A stretch of DNA of 64,000 nucleotides from Sedimentibacter saalensis (GCF_007830175.1 NZ_VLKH01000002.1:372001-436000), one strand, 5' to 3'; counted from the first letter of the stretch, positions 18,264 to 26,847 are shown. Notes: generated by a model not told the origin, from the sequence alone. Translations and numbers: made by a program.

Positions 18264-18936
18264 TGCCCCACACCACCTTTAAATAGTTAGGCTCCTTCGG
18301 ATTGATTTCTATTTTTTCACGTATGCGCCTTATATGTACCATAACCGTGTTTTCAACAGAATATGCCGGCTCGTTCCACACACGCTCATATATTTTTTCT
18401 GCAGAAAAAACCATTCCTGCGTTGGTCATGAGAAGTTCAAGTATTTTGTACTCAGTTGCTGTAAGCCTTACTGTCTCACCATCAACTTCAAGCTGCTTTG
18501 CATCAGTATCAAGACACAATCCTCCAACCTGGATTTTTGAACTTCGCACATCATCCATATATCCAAGGTGCATATATCTTCTTAGCTGGCTTTTGACTCT
18601 TGCAACAAGTTCCGCTGGATTAAATGGTTTTGTTATATAATCATCCGCACCCATGGAAAGCCCCAGTATTTTATCGCTGTCATCTGATTTTGCAGATATG
18701 ATGATAATTGGAATATTTTTGCTCTCTCTTATTTTCATTGTGGTTGAAAGCCCATCAAGCTTAGGCATCATTACATCAAGCAAAATAAGCTGAATGTTTG
18801 AGTTCACTAAAGCATCAAGCGCCTCAAGTCCATTATATGCCTTGACCACTTCATAACCTTCCATTTTCAGATTTTTCTCAATTGCTCTGGCAATTTCCCT
18901 GTCATCATCAACCACAAGTATTCTTGCATTATCCAT
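18238..18936 (-). CDS. OmpR-family response regulator
   Basis: A 232-residue regulator with receiver domain (acidic pair DDD near residue 9-11, phospho-acceptor D54 in LILLDVMMPKLDG, Lys in SMGADDYITKPF) and a C-terminal winged helix (SAEKIYERVWNEPAYSVENTVMVHIRRIREK). Partner of the histidine kinase whose gene overlaps its 3' end. The ATG follows AAAGGAGG. A TTGTAAG direct repeat upstream may be its own operator. Confidence 0.93.
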   Translation of the reverse strand: MDNARILVVDDDREIARAIEKNLKMEGYEVVKAYNGLEALDALVNSNIQLILLDVMMPKLDGLSTTMKIRESKNIPIIIISAKSDDSDKILGLSMGADDYITKPFNPAELVARVKSQLRRYMHLGYMDDVRSSKIQVGGLCLDTDAKQLEVDGETVRLTATEYKILELLMTNAGMVFSAEKIYERVWNEPAYSVENTVMVHIRRIREKIEINPKEPNYLKVVWGIGYKIEKH

Positions 18937-18982
18937 AGAAATCCTCCTTTCTTAAGCCTTTACTGTATTCTAGTTCATTAAA

Positions 18983-19012
18983 CTTACAATTAGCCGGGCA
19001 CTAATCTTACAA
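18983..19012 (-). promoter_or_regulatory. Possible response-regulator box (TTGTAAG direct repeat)
   Basis: TTGTAAG occurs twice on the minus strand (18989-18983 and 19012-19006), 23 bases apart, upstream of the response regulator gene. Direct repeats about two helical turns apart are typical of OmpR-family sites, but two short copies alone are weak evidence. Confidence 0.35.
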
Positions 19013-19067
19013 ATTTCTTAATTACCATATGATTATAACACAGCAATGTCGCAGTGGGAATTAAATT

Positions 19068-19230
19068 AAAAAAGTTGCTCCGCAACTCCGCTAGGGGGAC
19101 CTATGTCCCCCTTCGGCGCAAAAAATACTAACGTATTTTTTGCTGAGCACCCCCCTTGACGGCAAGGGCGTCCCGCCCTTTGCAATCCCCGTTTTTTATA
19201 TACTAGGAAAGAGAACTTTCCTAGTATATA
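19068..19230. repeat. Dispersed structured repeat family 2, copy 1
   Basis: About 165 bp made almost wholly of hairpins: GTTGC/GCAAC (19074-19086, followed by six T on the minus strand), GGGGGAC-CTAT-GTCCCCC (19094-19111), an eleven-pair stem GCAAAAAATAC-TAAC-GTATTTTTTGC (19118-19143), AAGGGCG-TCC-CGCCCTT (about 19164-19180), and a fourteen-pair stem with loop GAGAAC (19197-19230). A second copy in opposite orientation lies at 35056-35206; the stems differ in sequence but keep pairing. No open frame. It fills most of the gap between the response regulator and the next gene. Confidence 0.82.
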
Positions 19231-19251
19231 AAAAATCCTGCATTTGCAGGA
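19231..19251 (-). terminator. Terminator of the acidic protein gene at 19257
   Basis: TCCTGC-AAAT-GCAGGA on the minus strand followed by six T, directly beyond the stop codon and abutting the structured repeat. Confidence 0.8.
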
Positions 19252-19256
19252 CTTTA

Positions 19257-20009
19257 TTATTTTTCCAATGTATTGAATTTTTCCATGTACCCTTCTATAT
19301 CAATGATGCATTCATTTTCCAAAAATTCTATCATTTCTTTTTCACTGGCTGTTGCGGCCATGTCAAGATGTCCTGGAAGTTTTGATGTTACAACTATAAG
19401 ATATTTATTTTCCATTATTTTTTTCACGGTTGTGGTTTCAATAACCTTTTTTTCAAGAACTACAAATTCGTTGTCACTGTCTTCTTCATCTTCAAACTCC
19501 TCTGTTTCATCAAGTTCTGTGATGTGTACTTCTGCAAAAGAGCTTTCAGTATTTTCATCTATTATTTCAGCCTGAATGGCAGCAATATATCCATGTTCTT
19601 CCTTGTACAAATATGTAGTCATTATTTCATCCCAATTTTCTGCAAGGTCAAAGCAGCATTTTTCCATGTCATAAACAATGTTTCCATGTTTGAAGTGGTC
19701 CAGATCTTCATAATAAGAACTTGCATAAAATTCAAGCTCAAGGCTATATTCAGCGTTTATTATTTCTGCCAGTTCATCATAATAATCAACATAATCAAGC
19801 ATTCCATCCCTATTCTTAAGTTCAATGAGCATGTTGTTCAAATCATCAACTGATAATTCTCCTGCATTGTCTACAAGAATTATGCGGTAATAGTCTCGTA
19901 TTGTTACCTGCTTCTTGAAATTTTGCTCATCACCTATGTAGAGCCATTCTAAGGCATCTTCATTATTTATTTCATTGTCTTCTGTATATTCCTTAAATAA
20001 TCTTCTCAT
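19257..20009 (-). CDS. Acidic protein of unknown function, 250 residues
   Basis: I do not recognise a family. The protein is strongly acidic, has no signal peptide or membrane segment and shows a very acidic stretch near residues 160-185 (LDETEEFEDEEDSDNEF). The N-terminal half is rich in Tyr and Asp/Glu (DGMLDYVDYYDELAEI). The start ATG follows AGGAG. It stands alone between a terminator and family 1 repeat copy B. Codon use matches its neighbours, so a real cytoplasmic protein is likely; the function is unknown. Confidence 0.7.
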   Translation of the reverse strand: MRRLFKEYTEDNEINNEDALEWLYIGDEQNFKKQVTIRDYYRIILVDNAGELSVDDLNNMLIELKNRDGMLDYVDYYDELAEIINAEYSLELEFYASSYYEDLDHFKHGNIVYDMEKCCFDLAENWDEIMTTYLYKEEHGYIAAIQAEIIDENTESSFAEVHITELDETEEFEDEEDSDNEFVVLEKKVIETTTVKKIMENKYLIVVTSKLPGHLDMAATASEKEMIEFLENECIIDIEGYMEKFNTLEK

Positions 20010-20097
20010 AAAATCTCCTAATAATCATGCTGTATTAAATATATCATCAAATTATATTTTGTTCAATATTCTTTTATATACTAAGCATAGACCCATG

Positions 20098-20123
20098 AAA
20101 AAAAGCCGCATTGTTGTGCGGAA
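20098..20123 (-). terminator. Terminator distal to the NapH-partner gene
   Basis: On the minus strand TCCGCACAACAATGCGGC followed by six T. It lies on the far side of repeat copy B from the gene it should serve; a related dyad, GCCGCATAAAATGCGGC (20256-20272), sits next to the stop codon on the near side. Confidence 0.65.
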
Positions 20124-20255
20124 CAAGTTGATAACAAGGTTTATATTGGACGTTGTCATTCTGAGGGCGTAGCCCGAAGAATCCATATTTTATTTAAAGA
20201 TGAGATCCTTCACTATCGTTCAGGATGACAGCGTCAGAGTTTGTTTATAGTCTGA
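20124..20255 (+). repeat. Dispersed repeat family 1, copy B
   Basis: About 132 bp, CAAGTTGATAACAAGG to GTTTATAGTCTGA, with the same inner arms GACGTTGTCATTCTGAG and TTCAGGATGACAGCGTC as copy A. It lies in the same orientation as copy A relative to the gene whose 3' end it follows, and is flanked on both sides by GCCGCA/TGCGGC dyads that look like two versions of one terminator stem. Confidence 0.82.
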
Positions 20256-20277
20256 GCCGCATTTTATGCGGCGCATC

Positions 20278-21021
20278 TTATTTTATTAGATCATTTAATT
20301 TTGTCTTAACTTCAGAAAATGACAACCCTTCCTCCAGGCAAAAATCCTTAATTGCCATATTAGAAGAAGGCATTTCCCTTCCAATTATTTCCTTAATTTG
20401 TTCTTTTGTGATTCCTGCATCCAAAACATGTTTGAATGTAGTTGTGCCTTTTACAAAATTTTCTTCCTCGTATGTTTCATCTTTTATTTCTTCTGCCTGC
20501 TCCATGTCTTCTTCATTTAAATTATTTCCACTCATTTCAGGAAGGATTACAGTGTGCTGTTTAAGATATAAAATCTGCTCCTCAGTGAGATTCTTGTTGT
20601 TTTCCATTATTATTTCAACTGCCTTTTCCGGCAGGTATGTGTCTTCTAAAACAATGGGGAGATTTTTGTACAATGCTACAAATACCTGCACCGAACCGTT
20701 TCCTATTTCATTTTCTGCTTCAGCATACAGTCCTTCCAGGTCCTTTGACTTCAATTCCTCGTTGTTAAGATTTTCAAGACCAAATGCTTTGTAAAGCACA
20801 TCCTGATCAATTCCAAACAAATCAGATATTTCCTTGAATGTGTAGGAACCTCTTATGTCTTCAGGATTGTATTCACCTTTAAATTCTCCTGTCTTGTATG
20901 TAGCCGGAATTTTGTCCGATTCAGTAGTCCATACTCCTGCTGCAATTGTTGCTGATATTCCTGTAAATATTACAACAATAATTGTTATTCCCATATTTTT
21001 TAAGTTAATTTTCATTTTCAT
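20278..21021 (-). CDS. Membrane-anchored partner of a NapH-like ferredoxin, unknown function
   Basis: A 247-residue protein with an N-terminal membrane anchor (about residues 9-29) and an extracytoplasmic body. Two places carry a similar motif: IRGSYTFKEISDLFGI near residue 56 and VKGTTTFKHVLDAGITKEQ near 190, each a G-x-x-TFK-x(3)-D-x-GI pattern followed by helix, so the protein has an internal repeat. Similar short modules turn up in clostridial membrane redox proteins, as far as I recall. Its start overlaps the stop of the NapH-like gene by 17 bases, so the two products probably act together at the membrane in electron transfer. No cofactor motif is visible. Confidence 0.7.
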   Translation of the reverse strand: MKMKINLKNMGITIIVVIFTGISATIAAGVWTTESDKIPATYKTGEFKGEYNPEDIRGSYTFKEISDLFGIDQDVLYKAFGLENLNNEELKSKDLEGLYAEAENEIGNGSVQVFVALYKNLPIVLEDTYLPEKAVEIIMENNKNLTEEQILYLKQHTVILPEMSGNNLNEEDMEQAEEIKDETYEEENFVKGTTTFKHVLDAGITKEQIKEIIGREMPSSNMAIKDFCLEEGLSFSEVKTKLNDLIK

Positions 21022-21850
21022 TCTCCTTTCCCACAGGTGCGAAAGAGTTGTTCTGCATGTTCACAGTGTTTTCTACGGGGCAGCTTCTTTCAGAGGTGCA
21101 CTCAAGACAGCTTATGCACTGGAGATTGTTAACCTGTTCCACAGCTGATACTTCTATGTTCATAGGACATGAGTGTCCGCATTTTTTACAAGAAATACAC
21201 GTATTTTCATTTCTTTTGATTTTGAATATCCTGAATTTATTGGATATTCCAAGAAGCGCTCCATATGGACAGGCATACTTGCACCATGGCCTTTCAACAA
21301 ACAAGGACAAAGTTAACGTTACAACAAGCACTATAATGGCCGAAGGTGCTGCTTCTTCGCTCCAGAATGAAAACAATGCATTGTAAGGGTCAATTTTGTC
21401 AAATAAAAGATACCCTGAAACAGAAGTCATATAAACAACCCAGATAAGAACAATATATCTCAAGTATCGCAAAATTCTGTCCAGTTTCTTTGGTACAAAA
21501 TTGTTGTACTTGTTCTTAAACAGCTTTCTTCCTGCCTTTCCAATCCACTCCTCCACAGTTCCCAAAGGACAAACCCAGCCGCAGAACACAGGTCCGAATA
21601 GAATTGCTAAAATAAAAATAATGCTCATCAAAATCACTGCTGACATGTGTATTTTTTTGATGAATGTTCCAAGGGTGAACAAGTTGTACAATGTTACTAC
21701 TCCTCCAAAAGGACACAGGGCGTGAAGAGATGCATCAGATAAAAATGTAACGCCGCCTCCTGATTCAGCAAGTGTTTTATTGATGGATATGAGTCCTATC
21801 AATGCAAAGAAAAACACCTGCACCACTATTCTAATATTCTTTTTTTTCAT
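21005..21850 (-). CDS. NapH/NosR-type membrane polyferredoxin
   Basis: A 281-residue membrane protein with about four or five hydrophobic spans and four cysteine clusters: FCGWVCPLG (C90, C94), WCKYACPYG, a ferredoxin motif CISCKKCGHSCP, and CISCLECTSERSCP near the C-terminus. This is the layout of the NapH/CcoG-like ferredoxins that pass electrons between membrane and soluble or extracytoplasmic partners. The ATG follows GGGAGG. The overlap with the downstream anchored protein marks a two-gene operon. The electron donor and acceptor are not visible here. Confidence 0.88.
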   Translation of the reverse strand: MKKKNIRIVVQVFFFALIGLISINKTLAESGGGVTFLSDASLHALCPFGGVVTLYNLFTLGTFIKKIHMSAVILMSIIFILAILFGPVFCGWVCPLGTVEEWIGKAGRKLFKNKYNNFVPKKLDRILRYLRYIVLIWVVYMTSVSGYLLFDKIDPYNALFSFWSEEAAPSAIIVLVVTLTLSLFVERPWCKYACPYGALLGISNKFRIFKIKRNENTCISCKKCGHSCPMNIEVSAVEQVNNLQCISCLECTSERSCPVENTVNMQNNSFAPVGKENENEN

Positions 21851-21917
21851 AATTACCTCCCATATAATTTAAAATTACTATACAGGCATTTTGTGTCAAA
21901 AATATGGCAAAAAAACA

Positions 21918-21943
21918 AAAAAATCATGACAAAGTCATGATTT
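21918..21943 (-). terminator. Terminator of the ferritin-like gene
   Basis: AAATCATGAC-TTT-GTCATGATTT on the minus strand with a further T run, starting within 10 bases of the stop. Confidence 0.85.
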
Positions 21944-21947
21944 AAAT

Positions 21948-22418
21948 TTATGCCATATTTGTCATAATATACTGAAGCCATGAGGCGTGGCGCTGTTCAT
22001 CGTGGGATGCATGCATGAAATGCATTTGAATCTGATGGTCCAGAGCATTGTATGCAATGTTCTGATAAAATGACGCTGCATTTAGTTCATCCTGTATGGC
22101 AATTTTCAATCCTTCAGTGAAATCAGAAGGTATAACTCCGGCAGGAAACTCCGGAAGATCTCCCCCAAGCCTTTGCAATATCATACTAAACCAGTGATAA
22201 TGCCTTGCTTCATCATTTTGTATGGATTTTATAACATTTCTTTCATAATCTGTTGGAGCAAGCTCTGCAAGATTTTCATAAAAATTATAAGCATAGACTT
22301 CCAGTATAATTGCTCTAATTACATCATTTATTAAAGCAGCATCAGCTTCCGGCGGCATACCGAACATTCCCCTCATCCCACCGAAACCTCTTTGATTTTC
22401 ATAAAACGGATTGTACAT
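21948..22418 (-). CDS. Ferritin-like di-iron protein
   Basis: A 156-residue four-helix protein with a full di-iron ligand set in the expected order: E40, E70 and H73 (DEARH), E111 and E141 with H144 (DEQRH). This matches the ferritin-like/rubrerythrin superfamily, without the rubredoxin domain. The N-terminus is Gly/Met-rich (GFGGMRGMFGMPP), as seen in some spore-coat associated members. Likely roles are peroxide detoxification or iron handling in an anaerobe. It is monocistronic with its own terminator. Exact subfamily unclear. Confidence 0.85.
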   Translation of the reverse strand: MYNPFYENQRGFGGMRGMFGMPPEADAALINDVIRAIILEVYAYNFYENLAELAPTDYERNVIKSIQNDEARHYHWFSMILQRLGGDLPEFPAGVIPSDFTEGLKIAIQDELNAASFYQNIAYNALDHQIQMHFMHASHDEQRHASWLQYIMTNMA

Positions 22419-22497
22419 ATATATCTCCTTTACTGCATTTTTTATTATTATATGTACAATTTTGTCAATTGTTAGTTATAGTAATCAGTAAAATAAA

Positions 22498-22518
22498 AAC
22501 GAAGATAATATCTTCGTT
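22498..22518 (-). terminator. Terminator of the TtcA-like gene
   Basis: AACGAAGATATTATCTTCGTT on the minus strand followed by TTTATTTT; it overlaps the stop codon. Confidence 0.8.
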
Positions 22519-23366
22519 TATTCTTTCTGCAAATTTACATTTGGATTGTCGTAATCATCCATGAAGCTGTGCTGTACTCCGTCTTTTTTGTAACCTATTA
22601 TTGTGTCAAGATTGATTGTGTGTATGCTTCTGAATATATTTGTGTCAACATTGGGATTTATGAGCTTCATCTTTTTGATGAGATTTTTCATTTCGGCTCT
22701 TTTTGATGTTCCTTCATCATCAATGGAGCAATGCTCAGTAAATCGGCACGCGCACTGGATAAACTGAAGACCGTTGTGTTTTCTCCAGCTGATTATGTCT
22801 TCCTCATGTATTTTGTACATGGGTCTTATAAGTTCCATTCCTTCAAAATTTGTGCTGTGAAGCTTTGGCATCATTGTCTTGATTTCTGCTGCATAAAACA
22901 TGCTCATAAGGACTGTTTCTATGGCATCGTCAAAATGATGACCTAGGGCTATTTTGTTGCACCCAAGCTCCTTTGCATTTCTGTACAGATATCCTCTTCT
23001 CATTCTTGCACACAGATAACATGGAGTCTGCTCGATGTTTTCAACTATATTAAATATCTGCGTATCAAAAATCCTTATGGGAATGTTTAAAAGCTTTGCA
23101 TTGTCGATAATGCGCTGCCTGTTTTCCGGGTTATAACCAGGATCCATTACAAGGTATTCAGTTTCAAACTTTATCTCGCTGTATTTTTGAAGCTGCTGCA
23201 TGCATTTTGCCATAAGCATGGAATCCTTGCCACCGGATATGCACACTGCAATCTTGTCGCCGTCCTTGATTAAATTGTATTCCTTTATTCCTGATATAAA
23301 TTTAGACCATATTGTCTTTCTGTACTTCTTTATAATACTTCTTTCTACTTCTTCAAATTTTTCCAT
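22518..23366 (-). CDS. TtcA/TilS-type PP-loop tRNA-modifying enzyme
   Basis: A 282-residue ATP pyrophosphatase. The PP-loop ISGGKDSM is at residues 43-50, and two cysteines form CYLC (C116, C119) before RMRRGYLYRNAKELG and the GHHFDDAIETVLM block, all as in the TtcA group that thiolates C32 of tRNA using an iron-sulfur cluster. A later CAC motif (FIQCACRF) could supply the third cluster ligand. The N-terminal 15 residues are charged. Function in thiolation of a tRNA base is likely; the exact site is not certain, as several clostridial paralogues exist. Confidence 0.85.
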   Translation of the reverse strand: MEKFEEVERSIIKKYRKTIWSKFISGIKEYNLIKDGDKIAVCISGGKDSMLMAKCMQQLQKYSEIKFETEYLVMDPGYNPENRQRIIDNAKLLNIPIRIFDTQIFNIVENIEQTPCYLCARMRRGYLYRNAKELGCNKIALGHHFDDAIETVLMSMFYAAEIKTMMPKLHSTNFEGMELIRPMYKIHEEDIISWRKHNGLQFIQCACRFTEHCSIDDEGTSKRAEMKNLIKKMKLINPNVDTNIFRSIHTINLDTIIGYKKDGVQHSFMDDYDNPNVNLQKE

Positions 23367-23550
23367 TTATTAATCCTTTTACGAATATAAATTTTCAATG
23401 CCTTTATATTATATTAACATAAACATTATAATACAAGAAATAATTTATTCTTCCAGTTCAATAATTTATTGCATATTTATATATTTTTTGCTATGCTGAA
23501 TATATATTTATTGTTAATAAATTTTCAAGGGGAAAATAAAGGAGGGAATT

Positions 23551-24360
23551 ATGCAAAAAGCTCATGAAGTTGATTATCAAATTTTCGGAGACGACGTTCA
23601 GTTTGTAGAAATTGGTCTTGACTACGGTGAAACAATAGTAGCTGAACCAGGAGCCATGATGTACATGGATCAAAGCATTGAAATGGACACTGTTTTTGGT
23701 GACGGAAGCGGCAAGGACAAAGGAAAGGGTTTTAAGGGAATACTTGCAACTGCTGGCAAAAAGGTTCTTACAGGTGAAAACCTTTTTACTTCAACATTCA
23801 CAAACACAAGCCCTGTTAAAAAAGCAATAGCCTTTGCTGCACCTTATCCCGGAAAAATAATACCTGTTGAACTGATGGAATACGGCGGACAGCTCATATG
23901 CCAGAGGGATGCATATCTTTGTTCAGCAAAGGGAATTGAAATTACAATTGCATTTCAAAAGAAAATAGGAGCAGGCTTTTTCGGGGGCGAAGGTTTTATC
24001 ATGCAAAAGCTTTTAGGCGACGGATTAGCATTTCTTCATGCCGGAGGAACAATCATCAAGAAGGAACTTGCAGCAGGCGAAATGCTGAAGCTTGATACAG
24101 GTTGTCTTGTTGCATTCACTCAGGGAGTTGATTATGATGTTCAGTTTGCAGGCAATGTTAAAAGCGCATTGTTCGGCGGAGAAGGATTATTCCTTGCAAC
24201 ACTGAGAGGTCCGGGAACTGTATGGCTGCAGTCTCTTCCGTTCAGCAGAATGGCAGACAGAATATTTACTGCCAGCAGAAAGGCAGGAGGCTCAGGCTCA
24301 AAAAATGAAGGAAGCCTTCTTGGAAGCATAGGAATTGGAAATTTGTTCGGAGAAGATTAA
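23551..24360 (+). CDS. AIM24/TIGR00266 family protein
   Basis: A 269-residue soluble protein of the AIM24 (TIGR00266) family, a beta-rich double-psi-like fold of unknown function. The pattern [17 protein letters not shown] near residues 30-45, [14 protein letters not shown] near 145-158 and [20 protein letters not shown] near 220-239 are the family blocks. The ATG follows AAAGGAGGG. One of few plus-strand genes here, standing alone before a bidirectional terminator shared with the minus-strand MBL gene. Function not known for the family; a link to stress or membrane has been proposed. Confidence 0.9.
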   Translation: MQKAHEVDYQIFGDDVQFVEIGLDYGETIVAEPGAMMYMDQSIEMDTVFGDGSGKDKGKGFKGILATAGKKVLTGENLFTSTFTNTSPVKKAIAFAAPYPGKIIPVELMEYGGQLICQRDAYLCSAKGIEITIAFQKKIGAGFFGGEGFIMQKLLGDGLAFLHAGGTIIKKELAAGEMLKLDTGCLVAFTQGVDYDVQFAGNVKSALFGGEGLFLATLRGPGTVWLQSLPFSRMADRIFTASRKAGGSGSKNEGSLLGSIGIGNLFGED

Positions 24361-24384
24361 AAAAAGGTGCTCAGGCACCTTTTT
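24361..24384. terminator. Bidirectional terminator between convergent genes
   Basis: AAAAAGGTGC-TCAG-GCACCTTTTT serves the AIM24-family gene on the plus strand and overlaps the stop of the MBL gene on the minus strand. Confidence 0.85.
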
Positions 24385-25366
24385 AATTTGCATAGTATAT
24401 GTAGTTTCCTTCTTCATATTTCTTAAATACTTTTTTTTCTTCTTCCAGGTAGTCAAGATGTGCCAAAACCTCTCCGACTGCAAACCATTTTTGCTGAAGA
24501 GGCGCCTCATCCCACGCTTTCCCCTTCAATGACCACTTCATGTTTCCTGCAATGTCGTATGCGTTAATGCCGGGTGTTTTTCTTAAAATGTCAATTGTTT
24601 CTTTAAGCCTATCATTGTGGTGTTCTATTAGCTTATTAATTCTGTCATACACATTCATGTCATTTTTTCTGTGTGCCGGAAGTGTTGTATTTATTTTCAA
24701 CTTTTTTATCTTTTTCAGACTTTTCAGATAATCTTCAAGAGAATTCTTCACATTTGGCCATCTTGTTATGTTTGGTGAAATGTCAAAAAGAATATGATCT
24801 CCGGAAAACAATATTTTTTCCTTTTCAAGATAAAGGCACATGTGTCCAGGTGTGTGTCCAGGTGTTGAAATGCATTTGAATTCATACCTGCCTATTTTGA
24901 ATTTTGACTGATCCCCTACAGTTACAACCTTGAACAGTCTGCCGGGATTGTATACTTTTGCAGGATTTGTGTTTTTTAAGTAATCTATTTGTTCCTCAGT
25001 AAATCCTTCCATCAAGTAGCTTTCATCACTTTTGGACCAGAAGTTTTCAAGTATCATCTTCACATATTCATAATCAATTTCACTCATGTATATGGTTGAA
25101 TTTTCGTTCATTAAGTCGGGAACAAGTCCAGTGTGATCTGAATGCATGTGAGTAATGAACATGTCTGTTTTATAAATGTCTATTTCTAATTCTTCCAGAC
25201 CTTGTTTCATTGCTTCCAAACACTCAGGCATGTTAAATCCAGTATCGATTATTAAATTTTTTTCATTAGTTTTTATGATGTAACAGTTTAGATTCCTCAA
25301 GGGATTGTTTGGAAGAGGAATATCTAATCTGTAAATATCAGGGTCACTGTAAATTTTTTGGTGCAA
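24383..25366 (-). CDS. MBL-fold metallo-hydrolase
   Basis: Metallo-beta-lactamase fold enzyme of about 327 residues with the metal site HMHSDHTG near residue 80, a later Asp/His in STPGHTPGHMCLYL and FSGDHILFD, and a C-terminal helical extension. Likely hydrolyses a thioester, ester or similar; the substrate cannot be read. A TTG at 25366, six bases after GGAGG, seems a better start than the ATG four codons earlier, which lacks a site. The start lies inside the 3' end of the BadF-type kinase gene, so the two are coupled. Nothing here identifies a shared pathway with the kinase. Confidence 0.82.
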   Translation of the reverse strand: MHQKIYSDPDIYRLDIPLPNNPLRNLNCYIIKTNEKNLIIDTGFNMPECLEAMKQGLEELEIDIYKTDMFITHMHSDHTGLVPDLMNENSTIYMSEIDYEYVKMILENFWSKSDESYLMEGFTEEQIDYLKNTNPAKVYNPGRLFKVVTVGDQSKFKIGRYEFKCISTPGHTPGHMCLYLEKEKILFSGDHILFDISPNITRWPNVKNSLEDYLKSLKKIKKLKINTTLPAHRKNDMNVYDRINKLIEHHNDRLKETIDILRKTPGINAYDIAGNMKWSLKGKAWDEAPLQQKWFAVGEVLAHLDYLEEEKKVFKKYEEGNYIYYAN

Positions 25367-26270
25367 TTTTTCCTCCATTATAATTTTGTTTGTATATGCT
25401 GCACGCTCCCCTTGTTGCGGATATATCTTCTCCTATAATTTCAAAGTCCTTTAAACATGTTTGAATTTCATTTATGTATGAAGATACTATAAAACAGCTG
25501 TTGTGAAATATACCGCCTTTTAAGCCAATTGTCACGTTGCCATTGAAACCTGCTTTTTTGTATGCAGTGCATGTGAGTTCAGCGAGATGTCTGCCTGCAT
25601 TTTCAAGCAACTCCACAGCATATCTGTCCCCCTGCATGGAAAAATCAACGATCACAGGGAATAATGATGCAATTGTATTTTTTTCATTGCTGTATATGAA
25701 ATCCATAATGTCTGAACGGGAAGTTCCTCCGATTTTCTCAAGCATTGAGTTGCTCAATTTATCAAAAGGAATGTCTTTGTCGTATTTGTTTACTATATTT
25801 TTAAAAACTTCAATTACTGTGTGATACCCGCTGCCTTCATCTCCTAAGATGTGGCTCCATCCTCCTACCATTTGTCCTTTTCCGGATTTTTGAACATAAC
25901 ATGAGGAGCCGGTTCCGGCAATGGCAAGAATGCCGTCTTTTTCACCAAAATATGCCTTACAGGCAAGTTCAGCATCATTAAGCACAACAGCATCAACAAC
26001 AAATGCCCTTTCAACATACTCTTTTATGAGCTGTGCATAGTTGCCTGTTTCAACTGCTGCCATACCTATGGCTATAAACACACAGTCTTCACGGCCAAGG
26101 TCAGTCACACATTCACCAATCAAAGAAATTATATTATTTACTGTTTTATCTAGATTTACTGCAGGGTTTCCAAATCCTCCTGTCTTACAATAAACAGGGC
26201 TGAAGTCCAAATCATAAGCTATCAGTTCAGACTTAGTTCCTCCGGCATCAATTCCAATTATGTACTTCAT
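25344..26270 (-). CDS. BadF/BadG-type ATPase, probably N-acetylglucosamine kinase
   Basis: A 308-residue ASKHA-fold kinase: phosphate-1 motif IGIDAGGTKSELIAYDL at residues 4-20, phosphate-2 IAGTGSSCYVQ near 116-126, and GDEGSGYHTVIEV. The BadF/BadG/BcrA/BcrD Pfam family includes both CoA-ester reductase activators and sugar kinases. The absence of a CxC iron-sulfur ligand pair argues for the sugar kinase type, as in NAGK. A kinase for amino sugars from peptidoglycan turnover would fit, but the neighbours do not confirm it. Confidence 0.82.
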   Translation of the reverse strand: MKYIIGIDAGGTKSELIAYDLDFSPVYCKTGGFGNPAVNLDKTVNNIISLIGECVTDLGREDCVFIAIGMAAVETGNYAQLIKEYVERAFVVDAVVLNDAELACKAYFGEKDGILAIAGTGSSCYVQKSGKGQMVGGWSHILGDEGSGYHTVIEVFKNIVNKYDKDIPFDKLSNSMLEKIGGTSRSDIMDFIYSNEKNTIASLFPVIVDFSMQGDRYAVELLENAGRHLAELTCTAYKKAGFNGNVTIGLKGGIFHNSCFIVSSYINEIQTCLKDFEIIGEDISATRGACSIYKQNYNGGKIAPKNLQ

Positions 26271-26345
26271 ATGATTTCACCGCCTTAAGCCTTTTTATAC
26301 ATTATAGCATATATTTTCCAACTTTCTACTTATTTTTGAGCTGCA

Positions 26346-26371
26346 AAAAAAAGACTTCCCCATGGAAAGTC
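26346..26371 (-). terminator. Terminator of the ferredoxin gene
   Basis: GACTT and AAGTC arms around CCATGG, with eight T following on the minus strand. Confidence 0.7.
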
Positions 26372-26384
26372 CTTTAAATATTTT

Positions 26385-26573
26385 TTATTCAATAAAAATA
26401 GCGTTTGTTGGGCATGATTCTTTAGATTCTTCAGCACAAGCTTCAAATTCTGAAGGTACTGGATCTGCTATAACAACAGATATATTCTCGTCATCTAGCT
26501 TGAAAACATCCGGACAAAGTGATTCGCAAAGACCGCAGCTGATGCATGCGTCTCTGTCAACAATTGCTTTCAT
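26385..26573 (-). CDS. [4Fe-4S] ferredoxin, single cluster
   Basis: A 62-residue ferredoxin. C10, C13, C16 and C54 supply one cluster (CISCGLC and the later CP), while C20 and C46 are placed as in single-cluster ferredoxins where they form a disulfide. It is highly acidic, as usual for a soluble electron carrier. It would accept electrons from oxidoreductases such as the indolepyruvate enzyme encoded later. ATG behind AGGAGTA; monocistronic. Confidence 0.92.
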   Translation of the reverse strand: MKAIVDRDACISCGLCESLCPDVFKLDDENISVVIADPVPSEFEACAEESKESCPTNAIFIE

Positions 26574-26661
26574 ATTACTCCTCCTTTAACAATATAGGAC
26601 ATTTTGATTTACATCTTATATGTTTCTCATATAAATCGAAATAATACATCCTCATATAATT

Positions 26662-26847
26662 TTATTCAAGTTCCTTGTGATGTATTTTATTGATGATTAT
26701 CTGCTTGGCTTTTTCATGCCCTGCTTTTGCTTTTCCCTGTAATTCAGGAACCGGCGGCTGCTCGTTTTTTGGAAAATGAGTTATTTTATTGCTTTCTGTG
26801 CCGTGGGGATCTTTTGGATCCGGCCTTCTCATTCCTGCTTTAGCCAT
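26662..26847 (-). CDS. Small basic, Pro-rich protein of unknown function
   Basis: 61 residues, MAKAGMRRPDPKDPHGTES at the start, rich in Lys, Pro and His, with no membrane segment. A good ribosome site (AGAGGTGAT) precedes the ATG, which speaks for a real gene. The sequence DPKDPHG and the Lys/Ala helix KAKAGHEKAKQI look like a small nucleic-acid-binding or structural protein, but I know no family. It lies alone ahead of the Moco operon's end. Confidence 0.6.
   Translation of the reverse strand: MAKAGMRRPDPKDPHGTESNKITHFPKNEQPPVPELQGKAKAGHEKAKQIIINKIHHKELE

Noticed and set aside
24455-24475. TTGGCAC on the minus strand in the MBL gene
   Set aside because: Spacing to a GC fails and it lies in coding sequence.
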